In this document: positions 8,255 to 15,706 of the stretch, one piece after another
Position numbering within the stretch: position 1 is the first letter of the stretch
How the letters are laid out: each line of letters opens with the position of its first letter
DNA from: JAGLQA01 sp023135565
GTDB lineage: Bacteria > Acidobacteriota > Aminicenantia > UBA2199
Length of the DNA stretch: 25,265 bases
NCBI GenBank assembly: GCA_030639305.1
Contig: DAOWCY010000101.1
Location: forward strand, 1 to 25,265
Direction of reading: 5' to 3'
Position numbers and translations under genes: made by a program
The notes under the pieces: generated by a model
Seen by the model: only the letters and a program-made list of their open reading frames with translations
What the model was told of the DNA's origin: nothing
Database searches by the model: none

Positions 8255-9424
8255 TTATTTTAAAATAAAAAATCCTGATATGGCAAGATTGTTGATAGAC
8301 CCGCTGCCGTCCAGCCCTATGGCGGCGTCTACAATAATGCTTCCTAAATTAAAACCGCAGCCTAATCCGTACAATACATCGGATTTCTCGCCGATAAAAT
8401 ATTTCCCGGTCAGGTCGGTTAAAAAACCGGCCCGCAGGAAAAACTTGTTCCGGAAAAATCCTTTCTCTATACCTACAGAGAGCGGCTGCATCTTTTCCCC
8501 GGAAAAGAGTAAATCCGTCGGGGCGATATCTAAGTCTAAATAGATGCCCCACTGTGGCTCCGGGGTAAACGCAAGACCGGCAGTGACTCGCTTATTAAGG
8601 GTGATTTCCCGGTTTGCTGTTTGGATTTTGGGGTTCCAGGTATTTTTCACGGATACTCCAACGTTAAAATAAGCGCCGAAATTTACACTGATGCCGAAAT
8701 CCATAGTAACCCTGGAAAATTTGTCGGCTGCTTGCCCCCAGCAGTCTTCCAGGTAGGTGCTGACCGCAGTGTCCGCTGTAAAGACATTTTCGTCCGTAAT
8801 GGAGGCGTTATATTCGGTTAGCTCCCCGTCAAGATAATGCAAAGTTACCCCTACATTCATCCCTCGCGAAAAACTCATCCCATAAGAGAGGGAAACCTGT
8901 TTATAATGCAGTCCTAAAAAATTCATTCCTAATGAGGCGATGTCGTCATTGGTGATATTCCCTGCTTCTTTATTAAAAATATCGCTCTCCAGCGGGTTGA
9001 TGACAGCAGTGTTAACGATGGCATATGAAACGCCGTAACCCCTGGAAATGTATCCCGGCACACTGGAGCTGAAACCATAAAGACCGTTTTTCGACCGGAA
9101 TAAATCGTGTAATTTACCCAGCAGGGCCTTTTTGTCGTCCGTTGGGAAACTTTCAAAATTTTTAAGATTATAACCCAGGATATCGTCTAAGTGGCCGGCA
9201 AAATTTTTATAATCCATGAAGCTGTTTTGGTACTGGTATCCGCTCAGGCCGTATTTTACCGCTGCCAGCAGGGCCGGGTTAATATGTATGGCATTCACAT
9301 CGAAATTGAGGGCGGTGGTGGAATAGCCTAAAGAAAGCGAGCGCGCCCCGAAATAAGCGGGGACGATAGAGAATAGGGATGCGGCAAGGTTAAACAAAAC
9401 CAAAAACACGATTAAATTCTTCAT
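8255..9424 (-). CDS. Outer-membrane beta-barrel protein, PorV/TraF_2-like
   Basis: 389 residues with a clear Sec signal peptide (Lys-Asn, then a hydrophobic core to about residue 19). The mature start resembles the GARSLSLGYSTTALNFDVNAI hatch region seen in FadL-type and PorV/TraF_2-type barrels, where G-A-[RG]-x-[LM]-[GS]-x-A and N-P-A motifs precede the strands; HINPALLA is present at about 47-54. The remainder alternates hydrophobic and polar residues as amphipathic strands, ending in a short aromatic strand. Annotation pipelines often call such proteins conjugal transfer TraF, which is misleading here as there is no conjugation gene nearby. The substrate is unknown. It lies 54 bases upstream of pilB on the same strand but pilB has its own promoter. 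Confidence 0.7.
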   Translation of the reverse strand: MKNLIVFLVLFNLAASLFSIVPAYFGARSLSLGYSTTALNFDVNAIHINPALLAAVKYGLSGYQYQNSFMDYKNFAGHLDDILGYNLKNFESFPTDDKKALLGKLHDLFRSKNGLYGFSSSVPGYISRGYGVSYAIVNTAVINPLESDIFNKEAGNITNDDIASLGMNFLGLHYKQVSLSYGMSFSRGMNVGVTLHYLDGELTEYNASITDENVFTADTAVSTYLEDCWGQAADKFSRVTMDFGISVNFGAYFNVGVSVKNTWNPKIQTANREITLNKRVTAGLAFTPEPQWGIYLDLDIAPTDLLFSGEKMQPLSVGIEKGFFRNKFFLRAGFLTDLTGKYFIGEKSDVLYGLGCGFNLGSIIVDAAIGLDGSGSINNLAISGFFILK

Positions 9425-9432
9425 TAGCGGTA

Positions 9433-9461
9433 ATAATACAATACTATGAATGAATAAGCAA
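9433..9461 (-). promoter_or_regulatory. Predicted promoter of the barrel gene (leaderless)
   Basis: On the minus strand TTGCTT (9456-9461), a 17-base spacer and TATTAT (9433-9438). The -10 ends 8 bases before the ATG, so the predicted transcript begins at or within 1-2 bases of the start codon. No Shine-Dalgarno precedes the gene. Confidence 0.5.
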
Positions 9462-9524
9462 CATAAAAAACAGATTTTTTTACGCTGCCGGTAAATTTTT
9501 TTAATTTTTTTTTCATTTCACCTG

Positions 9525-10211
9525 CTATTTAACCCTAAGTATCTTTACCGGATTGGGGCTGCCGTTCTCCCCCCGCCCCCTTTTGTCGATGTAATATAAA
9601 ATGTTTTTCTTAACGATCTCATGGGTATCTTTTCGTTTATATAGGGTTTTTAGCTGACGCCTATTGAGATAGGGGATCACTGTCAGCAGCATTTTAATAG
9701 GGGTCTGTTCATCTAAGGCCACCGATTCCGCCACCATGGGCCTCTTATACCATTCCGTGGCCTCCAGCGCCTCATAGAAATCGTATCTCGGCTTTCTCCT
9801 GTTGATGAATTTTATCAAAAGTCCCTCGGTGCAGTAACCATTTTCTAATATCACCTTTAAAACCCGCTTGTCTTCTTCCTCTATGAAATATTCCAGCAGG
9901 GCAAGGGGGGCGATTTTCATGTAGGACAGTTTTTCGCCTAAGGGAAATTTTTTATACCGGGCTGTAAAGACCAATTCCGCTTTTTTCCTGATATAAGGCC
10001 GGGTGCGGGTATTCTTTATCACCCGCAGCAGGTCCATGGGAAAGAGGTCGGGAATGATATTCAAAGAGAGCCTCTCCGGGAAGCGGGGATGTTGGGCCAG
10101 GAAAAACAATACCCTGTAACTGTTTTTGTGCAGTTCGTAAATATCCAACAACTCTTGTTCGCTTACGGAGCCGCTGCGTATTTTTTTCAGTATTTCAAAT
10201 TCATTTCCCAT
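9525..10211 (-). CDS. Predicted all-helical repeat protein of unknown function
   Basis: 228 residues with no signal peptide or membrane segment. The sequence looks like successive short helices separated by turns, with recurring patterns such as H-P-x-x-P-E-x-L and L-x-x-[IV]-x-x-x-x-x-x-P-x-x-x. This suggests a HEAT- or leucine-rich-variant-like solenoid; I cannot assign a named family. It is strongly basic at the C-terminus. No catalytic motif is visible. It lies between the barrel gene and the prenyltransferase, each with its own promoter-like sequence, so the context gives no functional clue. A TAAAAT hexamer lies 10 bases upstream of the ATG without a good -35. Confidence 0.6.
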   Translation of the reverse strand: MGNEFEILKKIRSGSVSEQELLDIYELHKNSYRVLFFLAQHPRFPERLSLNIIPDLFPMDLLRVIKNTRTRPYIRKKAELVFTARYKKFPLGEKLSYMKIAPLALLEYFIEEEDKRVLKVILENGYCTEGLLIKFINRRKPRYDFYEALEATEWYKRPMVAESVALDEQTPIKMLLTVIPYLNRRQLKTLYKRKDTHEIVKKNILYYIDKRGRGENGSPNPVKILRVK

Positions 10212-10292
10212 TTGCTCGAAAATTTTATTTTTAGGTTTTCGCCTGGGGCCGGGTATTGCTAAATGCTAATTGACCTGTCATGAAATTACTCT

Positions 10293-10348
10293 GCCTCCGG
10301 CGGCCCTGCCGGGGGCCAAACTTTTGTAAAAGTTTGATCAAAACTTTT
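10293..10348 (+). repeat. Dispersed intergenic repeat, copy 1 (short form)
   Basis: The copy begins GCCTCCGGCGGCCCTGCC and ends in AAAACTTTT. It consists of a GC-rich imperfect palindrome followed by an A/T palindrome of the type AAACTTTT..AAAAGTTT. Related copies are at 13984-14062, 19314-19392, 20601-20657, 22756-22815, 25001-25087 and 25199-25245. This one lies between the helical-repeat gene and the prenyltransferase gene. Confidence 0.8.
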
Positions 10349-10404
10349 CATGAGCGAAACGATTCTATGCTGCTCGAAAGCCCCTTATAGGCCCCCCGCG
10401 CCGC

Positions 10405-11286
10405 TCAATTTATTAAGAAAAGAAAAACGATCAGCCACAAGATGAGGTTAGCCGTAAAGGGGATATCCGAGAAAATTATTTCCGCCGGGCTTTCGCCTTT
10501 ATCCCTGGTGTAGGTCAAATAGAGGTAGCGAAAAATACCGAAAGCCACAAAGGGCACGGTTAAATACAACTCTTTAGTATGGAATTTTGCCTGGATATCC
10601 GGGTTCAGTACATAGATGATGTAAGAGATCAGGGTGGTTGAAGTGCTGATGGAGATCAGTTGATCTAAGAAAGGCAGGTTGTATTGATTCAAGGCGATCC
10701 TGGTTTTGATTTTGTCGTTATCGCTGCCTACCTTTAATAGTTCCTGTCTCCTTTTTATTAAGCCTAAGAAAATGGCGATCAAAAAAGTGATAATCAATAG
10801 CCAGGGGGAGATAACGATATAAGTTACCGCGCCGCCGATTTTTACCCGGAAAACAAAACCCACGGCAATGACCATCACATCGAGGATGACGATTTTTTTT
10901 AGATAGGAAGAGTAGAGGATGTTCAGGGTAATATAAACGATGGTGATAATAAAAAAATCCCGGTTAAACTTAAATATGAAAAACAACACAGCCGCGGTTA
11001 GGATCGAAGCTGCTACTGCTGCTGCCGGTATTCCTAATTTCCCGGAAGCGATAGGTCTTTTCTTTTTTTTCGGGTGCAGGCGGTCTTTTTTTTTATCGAA
11101 GCAGTCGTTAAAGATATAGATGCAGCCGGTTATCAGGCTGAACAGTAAAAAAGCCAGGATGCTGTTTCCCAGGTAATCTTTTTGAAAGAAGTGGAATGAG
11201 AAGATTACAGGTGCGAAGATGAAACTGTTTTTCACCACCACCTGGTGGAATCTCATGGACTTGATAAACAGGGCAATTTTTTTCAT
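10405..11286 (-). CDS. UbiA-family prenyltransferase, DPPR synthase-like
   Basis: A 293-residue integral membrane protein with about eight or nine hydrophobic helices. The first Asp-rich motif reads N60-D-C-F-D64-K-K-K-D68-R-L-H71-P, followed by RPIASG. The second conserved region (about 128-155) contains Y-S-x-x-L-K, L-D-V and G-F-x-x-R. This form of the motif, with H-P-x-K-x-x-R-P, is characteristic of the UbiA branch that includes decaprenyl-phosphate phosphoribosyltransferase, which transfers 5-phosphoribosyl to a polyprenyl phosphate for arabinofuranose-type sugar donors. Other polyprenyl acceptors are possible. The partner oxidase/reductase genes (DprE1/E2-like) are not in the window. 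A -10-like TATAAT lies 5 bases before the ATG. Confidence 0.75.
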   Translation of the reverse strand: MKKIALFIKSMRFHQVVVKNSFIFAPVIFSFHFFQKDYLGNSILAFLLFSLITGCIYIFNDCFDKKKDRLHPKKKKRPIASGKLGIPAAAVAASILTAAVLFFIFKFNRDFFIITIVYITLNILYSSYLKKIVILDVMVIAVGFVFRVKIGGAVTYIVISPWLLIITFLIAIFLGLIKRRQELLKVGSDNDKIKTRIALNQYNLPFLDQLISISTSTTLISYIIYVLNPDIQAKFHTKELYLTVPFVAFGIFRYLYLTYTRDKGESPAEIIFSDIPFTANLILWLIVFLFLIN

Positions 11287-11291
11287 AGTTA

Positions 11292-11320
11292 ATTATATCA
11301 ATTTTTCGCGCAAAAGCAAA
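11292..11320 (-). promoter_or_regulatory. Predicted promoter of the prenyltransferase gene (leaderless)
   Basis: On the minus strand a perfect TATAAT (11292-11297) lies 5 bases before the ATG at 11286. A weak -35 (TTGCTT, spacer 16) is upstream. No ribosome binding site is present, so the mRNA probably starts at the initiation codon. Confidence 0.5.
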
Positions 11321-11342
11321 GCCCGTTCCGCACCCACTGGTT

Positions 11343-11819
11343 CTATTTTTCTCCGGCGAGGCTCAGTGCATAATCGATCAATTCCTGCTTAATATAAATA
11401 TTCGACTGCGCGATTTTTTCTACGTAAGGCTTTATCTTGTCTATCAAACCCTTGTTTTTAGCAGCTAATAAAATTCCTAAACTTCCTATTGTTTTGAAAC
11501 CATTCAGCCTGGCTATTTTCCTGGCCCGTTTATCATCAACTAAAAGTTTATCCGCGCTTACTTTCCTGTATAATGCCATGGCTTCGAACTCACCCCTGTG
11601 GATCGAAAAATCGGTTATGAAATAATCACCTATGTCTATAGTTTCAATTTTGTCTTTTAGATAATCCGATAATTCCAGGCCCTCCTTTTTATTCTCTCTC
11701 GTAATCTCATAGAAAACAGCCTGTGGAACCATGATCTCGTCAAACAAAAGATCAAGGTAATGAATTGCCTTACACAAGGATAATGCGATCAGGGCGGAAC
11801 TATCTGCAACTAATATCAA
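11343..11819 (-). CDS. DUF3368 PIN-like toxin of a UPF0175-DUF3368 module
   Basis: 158 residues, normal for DUF3368. These proteins are distant PIN-domain relatives and presumed RNases of type II toxin-antitoxin modules. The N-terminus I-L-V-A-D-S-S-A-L-I-A-L carries the conserved acidic position. A second acidic patch is at about 93-99 (L-L-V-D-D-K-R). The typical G-S-L-G-I-L-L-x-A-K-x-K-G-L-I block is near 112-126. The start codon is TTG (11817-11819), which overlaps the antitoxin stop by 4 bases (TTGA), a tight translational coupling. The same fold is found at 21013-21507 and as the remnant at 139-273. Confidence 0.8.
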   Translation of the reverse strand: MILVADSSALIALSLCKAIHYLDLLFDEIMVPQAVFYEITRENKKEGLELSDYLKDKIETIDIGDYFITDFSIHRGEFEAMALYRKVSADKLLVDDKRARKIARLNGFKTIGSLGILLAAKNKGLIDKIKPYVEKIAQSNIYIKQELIDYALSLAGEK

Positions 11820-12073
11820 ACGAATTCTCTTTTAATGCCGTCAAATTCTTCGGCCAATTTTTCTTTCGAATAATCTATTACCGGGATTTCATTCTCCCGG
11901 CATTCTTTTAAAAAATCGTAAATTGTTATACCTGCCAATTCCGCGCCTTTTGAAAGAGATACCTTCCCTTGTTTTACCAGGATTAAAGCAGTGTATAGTT
12001 TCATATCCTTCTCTATATCCCTGCGTTTAAAATACATAGCATAACTGTCAGGTATATCTAATGTAACTCTCAT
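11816..12073 (-). CDS. UPF0175 family antitoxin
   Basis: An 85-residue small protein with the UPF0175 pattern: a beta-strand start (M-R-V-T-L-D-I-P), then helices including A-L-I-L-V-K-Q-G-K-V-S-L-S-K-G-A-E-L-A-G-type sequence (a helix-turn-helix-like segment), and an acidic C-terminal tail that would contact the toxin. An in-frame ATG lies six codons upstream, but a perfect AGGAGG (12079-12084) sits between it and the ATG at 12071-12073 with 5-base spacing, so the downstream ATG is the start. It precedes and overlaps the DUF3368 gene. Promoter: see 12199-12227. Confidence 0.8.
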   Translation of the reverse strand: MRVTLDIPDSYAMYFKRRDIEKDMKLYTALILVKQGKVSLSKGAELAGITIYDFLKECRENEIPVIDYSKEKLAEEFDGIKREFV

Positions 12074-12142
12074 GGAGTCCTCCTGTAACACGAATATGCC
12101 ATTACATGGCGGTAATAAGCGGCGTGTTGACCATATTTCGAC

Positions 12143-12167
12143 TGCCCACCGTTAGGTGGCTTTTTTT
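12143..12167 (+). terminator. Rho-independent terminator-like hairpin on the plus strand
   Basis: CCACC (12146-12150), loop GTTA and GGTGG (12155-12159) form a perfect 5-bp stem, extendable with one bulge, followed directly by seven T residues (12161-12167) on the plus strand. No plus-strand gene ends here: it lies in the 5' leader region of the minus-strand antitoxin gene. It may end an antisense transcript. Confidence 0.4.
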
Positions 12168-12198
12168 CAAGCTTGGTCTTGAACAAACGCCATATTAT

Positions 12199-12227
12199 AT
12201 AGTATTATTATTGTCGCCGATTGTCAA
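12199..12227 (-). promoter_or_regulatory. Predicted promoter of the first toxin-antitoxin module
   Basis: On the minus strand a perfect TTGACA (12222-12227), a 17-base spacer and TACTAT (12199-12204). The leader to the antitoxin ATG would be about 118 bases. The -10 region (TACTATATAATATGG) resembles that of the second module (TATATAGTAATATGG), hinting at shared autoregulation. Confidence 0.55.
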
Positions 12228-12279
12228 CCATAGGCCGCGGTTTTTTACTAATTTGAGTAAGGGCGGAAAATCGGCAAAA

Positions 12280-13866
12280 CTACACGTAAGCGGTAAAAAT
12301 CTTTTTGCCCCCGGCTTCGATCTTTTCCCAATCGCCTATCCGCCCGCTCTCCTTACGCAGATCATAAATCAACAGGTACCCGGTGGTTTGCTGCTGCCGC
12401 TCCAAATAATCGCACAACTGCTCGATACCGGCCCGGTGATAAGATTCGCCGCGCCAGATTTTAAGCTCGATAATGTATTTCTTATCTTGCAGGGTAATCA
12501 CTATATCCAAACGCTTTTCTTCGGAAATTTGCACTTCTTTGAAATCGAATCCCCTGCCGTTGATAATGGGCCTTAAAAAAGCCAGGAACAACAGCCTGCC
12601 GTTCCGCTCTAAAAAATCCCTATCCTTAGCGCTGTACTGCTCCTGCATGAATGCCTGGAATTTGCGGATAATCTTTTCGATGTGTAATGTGCCGTCTGCC
12701 TCGATATAAGAGCTGCTTACCGGGGCGAATTTTACTTTCCCGGCGGTCTCTATTTTGGAGGCCATGTAGTTGTAAATGGCTTGTTCGTATAAACGGTTAT
12801 GTACCCTGACCTTACCCTGATCCTTTTTCAATATGCCGTGAAGCATTCCGAAATGGATAAGAGGGTTGTGCCGGTTATAAGAGAATTCCATTCCATTCAT
12901 GACTATCTCAAACACGAAATCATACAGTTCCGGGTTGTTTTCTAAGTTCTTGATGAGGGTCTCGAAATTGGTAATATCTCTCAACAGGGTAATTTGAACC
13001 GCCTGCGTCAGGTCTTCCGGCTGCCATTCTTTTTCTTTTTTTCCAGGCAGTATCGTTTCGTCGATGATTTTGCACAAATAACTCACTAAAAAAGGATACC
13101 CGGAGGTAAAATAAAAAAGGTTTTCCGCAAAAAAAGGAATATCTATTTTCACATGCTTTTCCGCAGCGTAGTCTTCCAGCATGGAGGCGATCTCTTCGGG
13201 CGCAAGACTGAAGTCCACGTCGAAATCAACCGCGATGTTCCAGGGGCTGTTATACATTCTTTTCTCTTCGGGACGAATTTTGGCTTTTAGGGTTTTGACA
13301 TCGTGTACTCCGGCCAGGATTACCGAGTGAAAAGTATGTCCTTTGCCCTGGCTGCTTTTGAGAAATTTTGCGCGCAGCATTCCCAAAAAATCCAGGAACA
13401 ACTGGTTATTGCTGGCCTTATCCACCTCGTCGATCATTGCTACCACCTTCCTGCCCGACCTGCCGATCAACTGTGTCAGCAGCATGTCCAACTGTTTGAA
13501 ATTGGTCAGGCGTTTGCCCGGGTCTATCAGCGTCAGCAGTTCTTTTTCCTGCAAAAAACCCAATTGTTCTTTGACGATATCTAAAAAAGTAGCGATGAAT
13601 TGTTCTTGATCCCGGTAAGTGGGGGCGTCGATTTCTTCGAAACTGATATTCAGCGGCAGGTAGTCTTTATTTTTTTTCAATTGTTGTTCCAATAAGAACA
13701 TCATGGTGGTTTTGCCGTACTGCCGCGGTTTGTTGACGGTGAAATAATTGCCTTTAATTACCATTGTTTCGATCCGGGCCAGTTTTTCCGACATGTCCGC
13801 CATGTAGTGGCGTCCCGGGATACACAAACCGGTGACGTTGAATGTTTTTGTTTTATCTTGCGCCAT
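12280..13866 (-). CDS. AAA ATPase with C-terminal PD-(D/E)XK nuclease-like domain
   Basis: 528 residues. The N-terminal half is a STAND/AAA-like ATPase: Walker A variant NKPRQYGKTT at 45-54, Walker B KVVAMIDEVD at 140-149, and a winged-helix-like region to about 370. The C-terminal part carries a PD-(D/E)XK-like core, with Asp454 in RLDIVI, E467-x-K469 in YIIELKIW, and a following helix. This is the AAA-ATPase_like plus PDDEXK_9 (DUF1703) architecture, common in Bacteroidetes and deep-branching phyla, with no settled role; defence or mobile-element functions have been suggested. A perfect TATAAT lies 6 bases before the ATG, so the mRNA may be leaderless. It is divergent from the FAD oxidase gene. 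Confidence 0.8.
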   Translation of the reverse strand: MAQDKTKTFNVTGLCIPGRHYMADMSEKLARIETMVIKGNYFTVNKPRQYGKTTMMFLLEQQLKKNKDYLPLNISFEEIDAPTYRDQEQFIATFLDIVKEQLGFLQEKELLTLIDPGKRLTNFKQLDMLLTQLIGRSGRKVVAMIDEVDKASNNQLFLDFLGMLRAKFLKSSQGKGHTFHSVILAGVHDVKTLKAKIRPEEKRMYNSPWNIAVDFDVDFSLAPEEIASMLEDYAAEKHVKIDIPFFAENLFYFTSGYPFLVSYLCKIIDETILPGKKEKEWQPEDLTQAVQITLLRDITNFETLIKNLENNPELYDFVFEIVMNGMEFSYNRHNPLIHFGMLHGILKKDQGKVRVHNRLYEQAIYNYMASKIETAGKVKFAPVSSSYIEADGTLHIEKIIRKFQAFMQEQYSAKDRDFLERNGRLLFLAFLRPIINGRGFDFKEVQISEEKRLDIVITLQDKKYIIELKIWRGESYHRAGIEQLCDYLERQQQTTGYLLIYDLRKESGRIGDWEKIEAGGKKIFTAYV

Positions 13867-13872
13867 GAGTCA

Positions 13873-13878
13873 ATTATA
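13873..13878 (-). promoter_or_regulatory. -10 element of the AAA-nuclease gene
   Basis: TATAAT on the minus strand ends 6 bases before the ATG at 13866. The best -35 with a 17-base spacer (TTCCAA) is weak, so only the -10 is confidently marked. No Shine-Dalgarno is present. Confidence 0.45.
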
Positions 13879-13983
13879 ACAGAATCAAGAAAAATTTGGA
13901 AGTACAGCTTTCAGCGTTTAGCATTCAGCCGGGCTGCTCGGCAACCCCACATGAGTGAGGGAGCATTTTTTATTTTTTTAATC

Positions 13984-14062
13984 AAAAGTTTTGTTCAAAC
14001 TTTTTCAAAAGTTTGGCCCCCGGCAGGGACTGTCCTCCCCACGTGGTGGGGCCGCCGGAGGC
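13984..14062 (-). repeat. Dispersed intergenic repeat, copy 2 (long form)
   Basis: A 79-base copy in reverse orientation relative to copy 1. It is longer because an extra hairpin, CCCCAC-GTG-GTGGGG (14037-14051), is inserted in the GC-rich part. It is nearly identical over its full length to the copy at 19314-19392. It lies in the divergent interval between the AAA-nuclease gene and the FAD oxidase gene. Confidence 0.8.
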
Positions 14063-14092
14063 AACTTTAATGGGGATTTTAGGGTATATCTC

Positions 14093-14121
14093 TTGACTTT
14101 CAACAATGTTAGTTTTAATAT
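14093..14121 (+). promoter_or_regulatory. Predicted promoter of the FAD oxidase gene (leaderless)
   Basis: TTGACT (14093-14098), a 17-base spacer and TAATAT (14116-14121). The predicted start of transcription is near 14128, two bases before the ATG at 14130. The alternative in-frame ATG at 14106 lies between the -35 and -10 boxes and so would not be transcribed. Confidence 0.55.
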
Positions 14122-14129
14122 ATTCTCTC

Positions 14130-15542
14130 ATGAAAAAAGAAATTTCCAACTGGCTCGATGAATTAAAAAAGATCGTGGGCGAAAAAAGTTTTTTTACCCG
14201 GCAGGAACAAATGCTCGACTATTCCCATGATGAATTCCCCGGCACAGAAATAGCCCAACTGCCCTTAGCTGTAGTAAAACCGGTTAATACCTGGCAGGTA
14301 AGCGACATACTAAAATGGGCCAATAAATCGAAAATACCCGTCACGCCGCGGGGCGGCGGCACCGGTTTATGCGGCGGCTGTATCCCCGCGCCGGGAGGAA
14401 TCGTGCTCTCTTTGGAAGAGATGAACCGCATCCTGGAAATCGACCGGCAAAACCGCATGGCTGTGGTGGAAGCAGGGGTGCGCTTAAGGGATTTCTACGA
14501 AGCCGTAGAAAAGGAAAACCTTTTTTTTCCACCCCATCCGGGCGATGAAAGCGCAGCCATCGGCGGCGTGATCGCTACCAACGCCGGGGGCGCCCGGGCG
14601 GTGAAGTACGGCGTAGTAAGGAATTTTGTCAAAGGCATCGAAGTAGTGCTGCCCGATGGTGAAATCGTGCAATTGGGCGGCAAATTATTAAAAAACAGCA
14701 GCGGTTATAGTTTGCTGCACCTAATGACCGGTTCGGAAGGCACTTTAGGAATCGTCACCAAAGCTATTTTAAACCTGCTGCCGCCGCCGCAAGCCCAACT
14801 AACTTTGATCGCCCCTTTCGAGAACTTAGAAAATGCCGTCGGGGTAGTGCCTGCCTTAGGCAAAGCCGGTATTCTCCCTATGGCGGTTGAATTTATCGAA
14901 GTAGAGACTATCAAGGTAGCGGAGGATTTTTTGAATAAGAAACGGCCCTGCCGGGAAGGGCGGGCGCATTTAATGATTATTTTGGATGGCTCCGGCGAGG
15001 ATGAAGTGCTTGCCGCTGCCGGGCGCATCGACGCGCTGTGCCGGGAATTCGGAGCCAGACAGGTATTTGTCGCCGACACCCCGAAAAAACAAAAAGAAGT
15101 CCTGGAAATACGTAGCAAAATATACGAAACCATCAAAAAATATGTCGTCGAGATTCTCGACATCGTGCTGCCGCCTGCCGAAATACCCGCTCACGTGGAG
15201 AGGGTGCGCCAGCTTTCTCGTGAATACGGAATGTGGCTGCCCACTTTCGGTCACGCGGCGGATGGCAACGTGCACACGCTGCCTCTCCGGGCGCATTACA
15301 TAGACGGCCGGTGGCAGGAAATCCCCGACTCCGAATGGAAAGCGATTTACCCGCGGGTGCGGCAGGCTTTGCATGATGATGCCGCGAGTAGGGGAGGGTT
15401 GGTGTCCGGTGAGCACGGCATCGGTCTGCTCAAAAAGGAGTACCTGGAGGATGCAGTGGGTAGAAATGTGGTTGATAAGATGCGTTTAATTAAGAAAGCC
15501 TTTGACCCGAACCATATCCTCAACCCCGGCAAAATTTTTTGA
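14130..15542 (+). CDS. FAD-linked oxidase, GlcD/D-lactate dehydrogenase type
   Basis: 470 residues. The PCMH-type FAD-binding domain (about 1-220) has T-P-R-G-G-G-T-G at about 71-78, P-H-P-G-D-E near 136-141, and the I-A-T-N-A-G-G block followed by K-Y-G-V. The FAD-oxidase C-terminal domain has the metal/substrate motifs G-H-A-A-D-G-N-V-H and S-G-E-H-G-I-G, and ends in the typical F-D-P-x-x-I-L-N-P-G-K. Such enzymes oxidise 2-hydroxy acids (glycolate, D-lactate or similar) and pass electrons to a partner or quinone. No GlcE or GlcF gene is adjacent, so substrate and acceptor are open. The frame extends 8 codons upstream; ATG 14130 is preferred because of the promoter position. Confidence 0.85.
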   Translation: MKKEISNWLDELKKIVGEKSFFTRQEQMLDYSHDEFPGTEIAQLPLAVVKPVNTWQVSDILKWANKSKIPVTPRGGGTGLCGGCIPAPGGIVLSLEEMNRILEIDRQNRMAVVEAGVRLRDFYEAVEKENLFFPPHPGDESAAIGGVIATNAGGARAVKYGVVRNFVKGIEVVLPDGEIVQLGGKLLKNSSGYSLLHLMTGSEGTLGIVTKAILNLLPPPQAQLTLIAPFENLENAVGVVPALGKAGILPMAVEFIEVETIKVAEDFLNKKRPCREGRAHLMIILDGSGEDEVLAAAGRIDALCREFGARQVFVADTPKKQKEVLEIRSKIYETIKKYVVEILDIVLPPAEIPAHVERVRQLSREYGMWLPTFGHAADGNVHTLPLRAHYIDGRWQEIPDSEWKAIYPRVRQALHDDAASRGGLVSGEHGIGLLKKEYLEDAVGRNVVDKMRLIKKAFDPNHILNPGKIF

Positions 15543-15573
15543 AGCCCTCTTCTAAAAAATTTGAGAAAAAAAG

Positions 15574-15601
15574 TTGACAAAAAATTAATATTAGGTAATA
15601 C
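15574..15601 (+). promoter_or_regulatory. Strong promoter of a short intergenic transcript
   Basis: A perfect TTGACA (15574-15579) is followed after 16 bases by TAATAC (15596-15601), with further -10-like sequence TACTAT just after. Predicted transcription start is about 15608. No protein gene of usual size lies downstream on this strand before the terminator at 15661-15706. Confidence 0.6.
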
Positions 15602-15607
15602 TATTAG

Positions 15608-15700
15608 TGTACGACCGAACCGTTGACAATAGACGGTGTAGGCCGCGCCAGGAGAACATGAATGAGGCGTCGAACAATAGTTCGGCGCCTCATTTCTTTT
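15608..15700 (+). ncRNA. Candidate small RNA of about 90 nt
   Basis: A self-contained transcription unit between the convergent FAD oxidase and DUF3800 genes: promoter, structured body, strong terminator. The body holds a hairpin ACCGT/ACGGT (15619-15623 with 15633-15637). Two upstream segments complement the 3' arm of the terminator: CCGAAC (15615-15620) with GTTCGG (15680-15685), and GCGCC (15645-15649) with GGCGC (15684-15688). This allows mutually exclusive folds as in attenuators. A 16-codon frame (ATG 15658, AGGAG just upstream) runs through the terminator hairpin to a TAA within the T-rich tail, so a leader peptide or tiny protein is an alternative. It matches no RNA family that I recognise. 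Confidence 0.45.
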
Positions 15701-15706
15701 TATTTT
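15661..15706 (+). terminator. Strong rho-independent terminator
   Basis: AATGAGGCG (15661-15669) pairs with CGCCTCATT (15686-15694), CGAAC (15671-15675) with GTTCG (15680-15684), and the intervening T15670/G15685 can form a U-G pair. This gives a continuous 15-bp stem with an AAUA loop, followed by TCTTTTTATTTT. It functions on the plus strand; the minus strand lacks a T-tract. Confidence 0.85.

Noticed and set aside
8255..9424. Conjugation gene (TraF)
   Set aside because: The protein matches barrel families that carry the TraF_2 label, but no other conjugation gene is in the window. An outer-membrane barrel of unknown substrate is the safer call.
14106..14129. Upstream start of the FAD oxidase at 14106
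   Set aside because: That ATG lies between the predicted -35 and -10 boxes and would not be on the transcript. The added residues are not conserved-looking.
14705..15416. Minus-strand open frames inside the FAD oxidase gene
   Set aside because: They are shadows of the well-conserved plus-strand reading frame, with Ser/Pro-rich, non-protein-like sequence.
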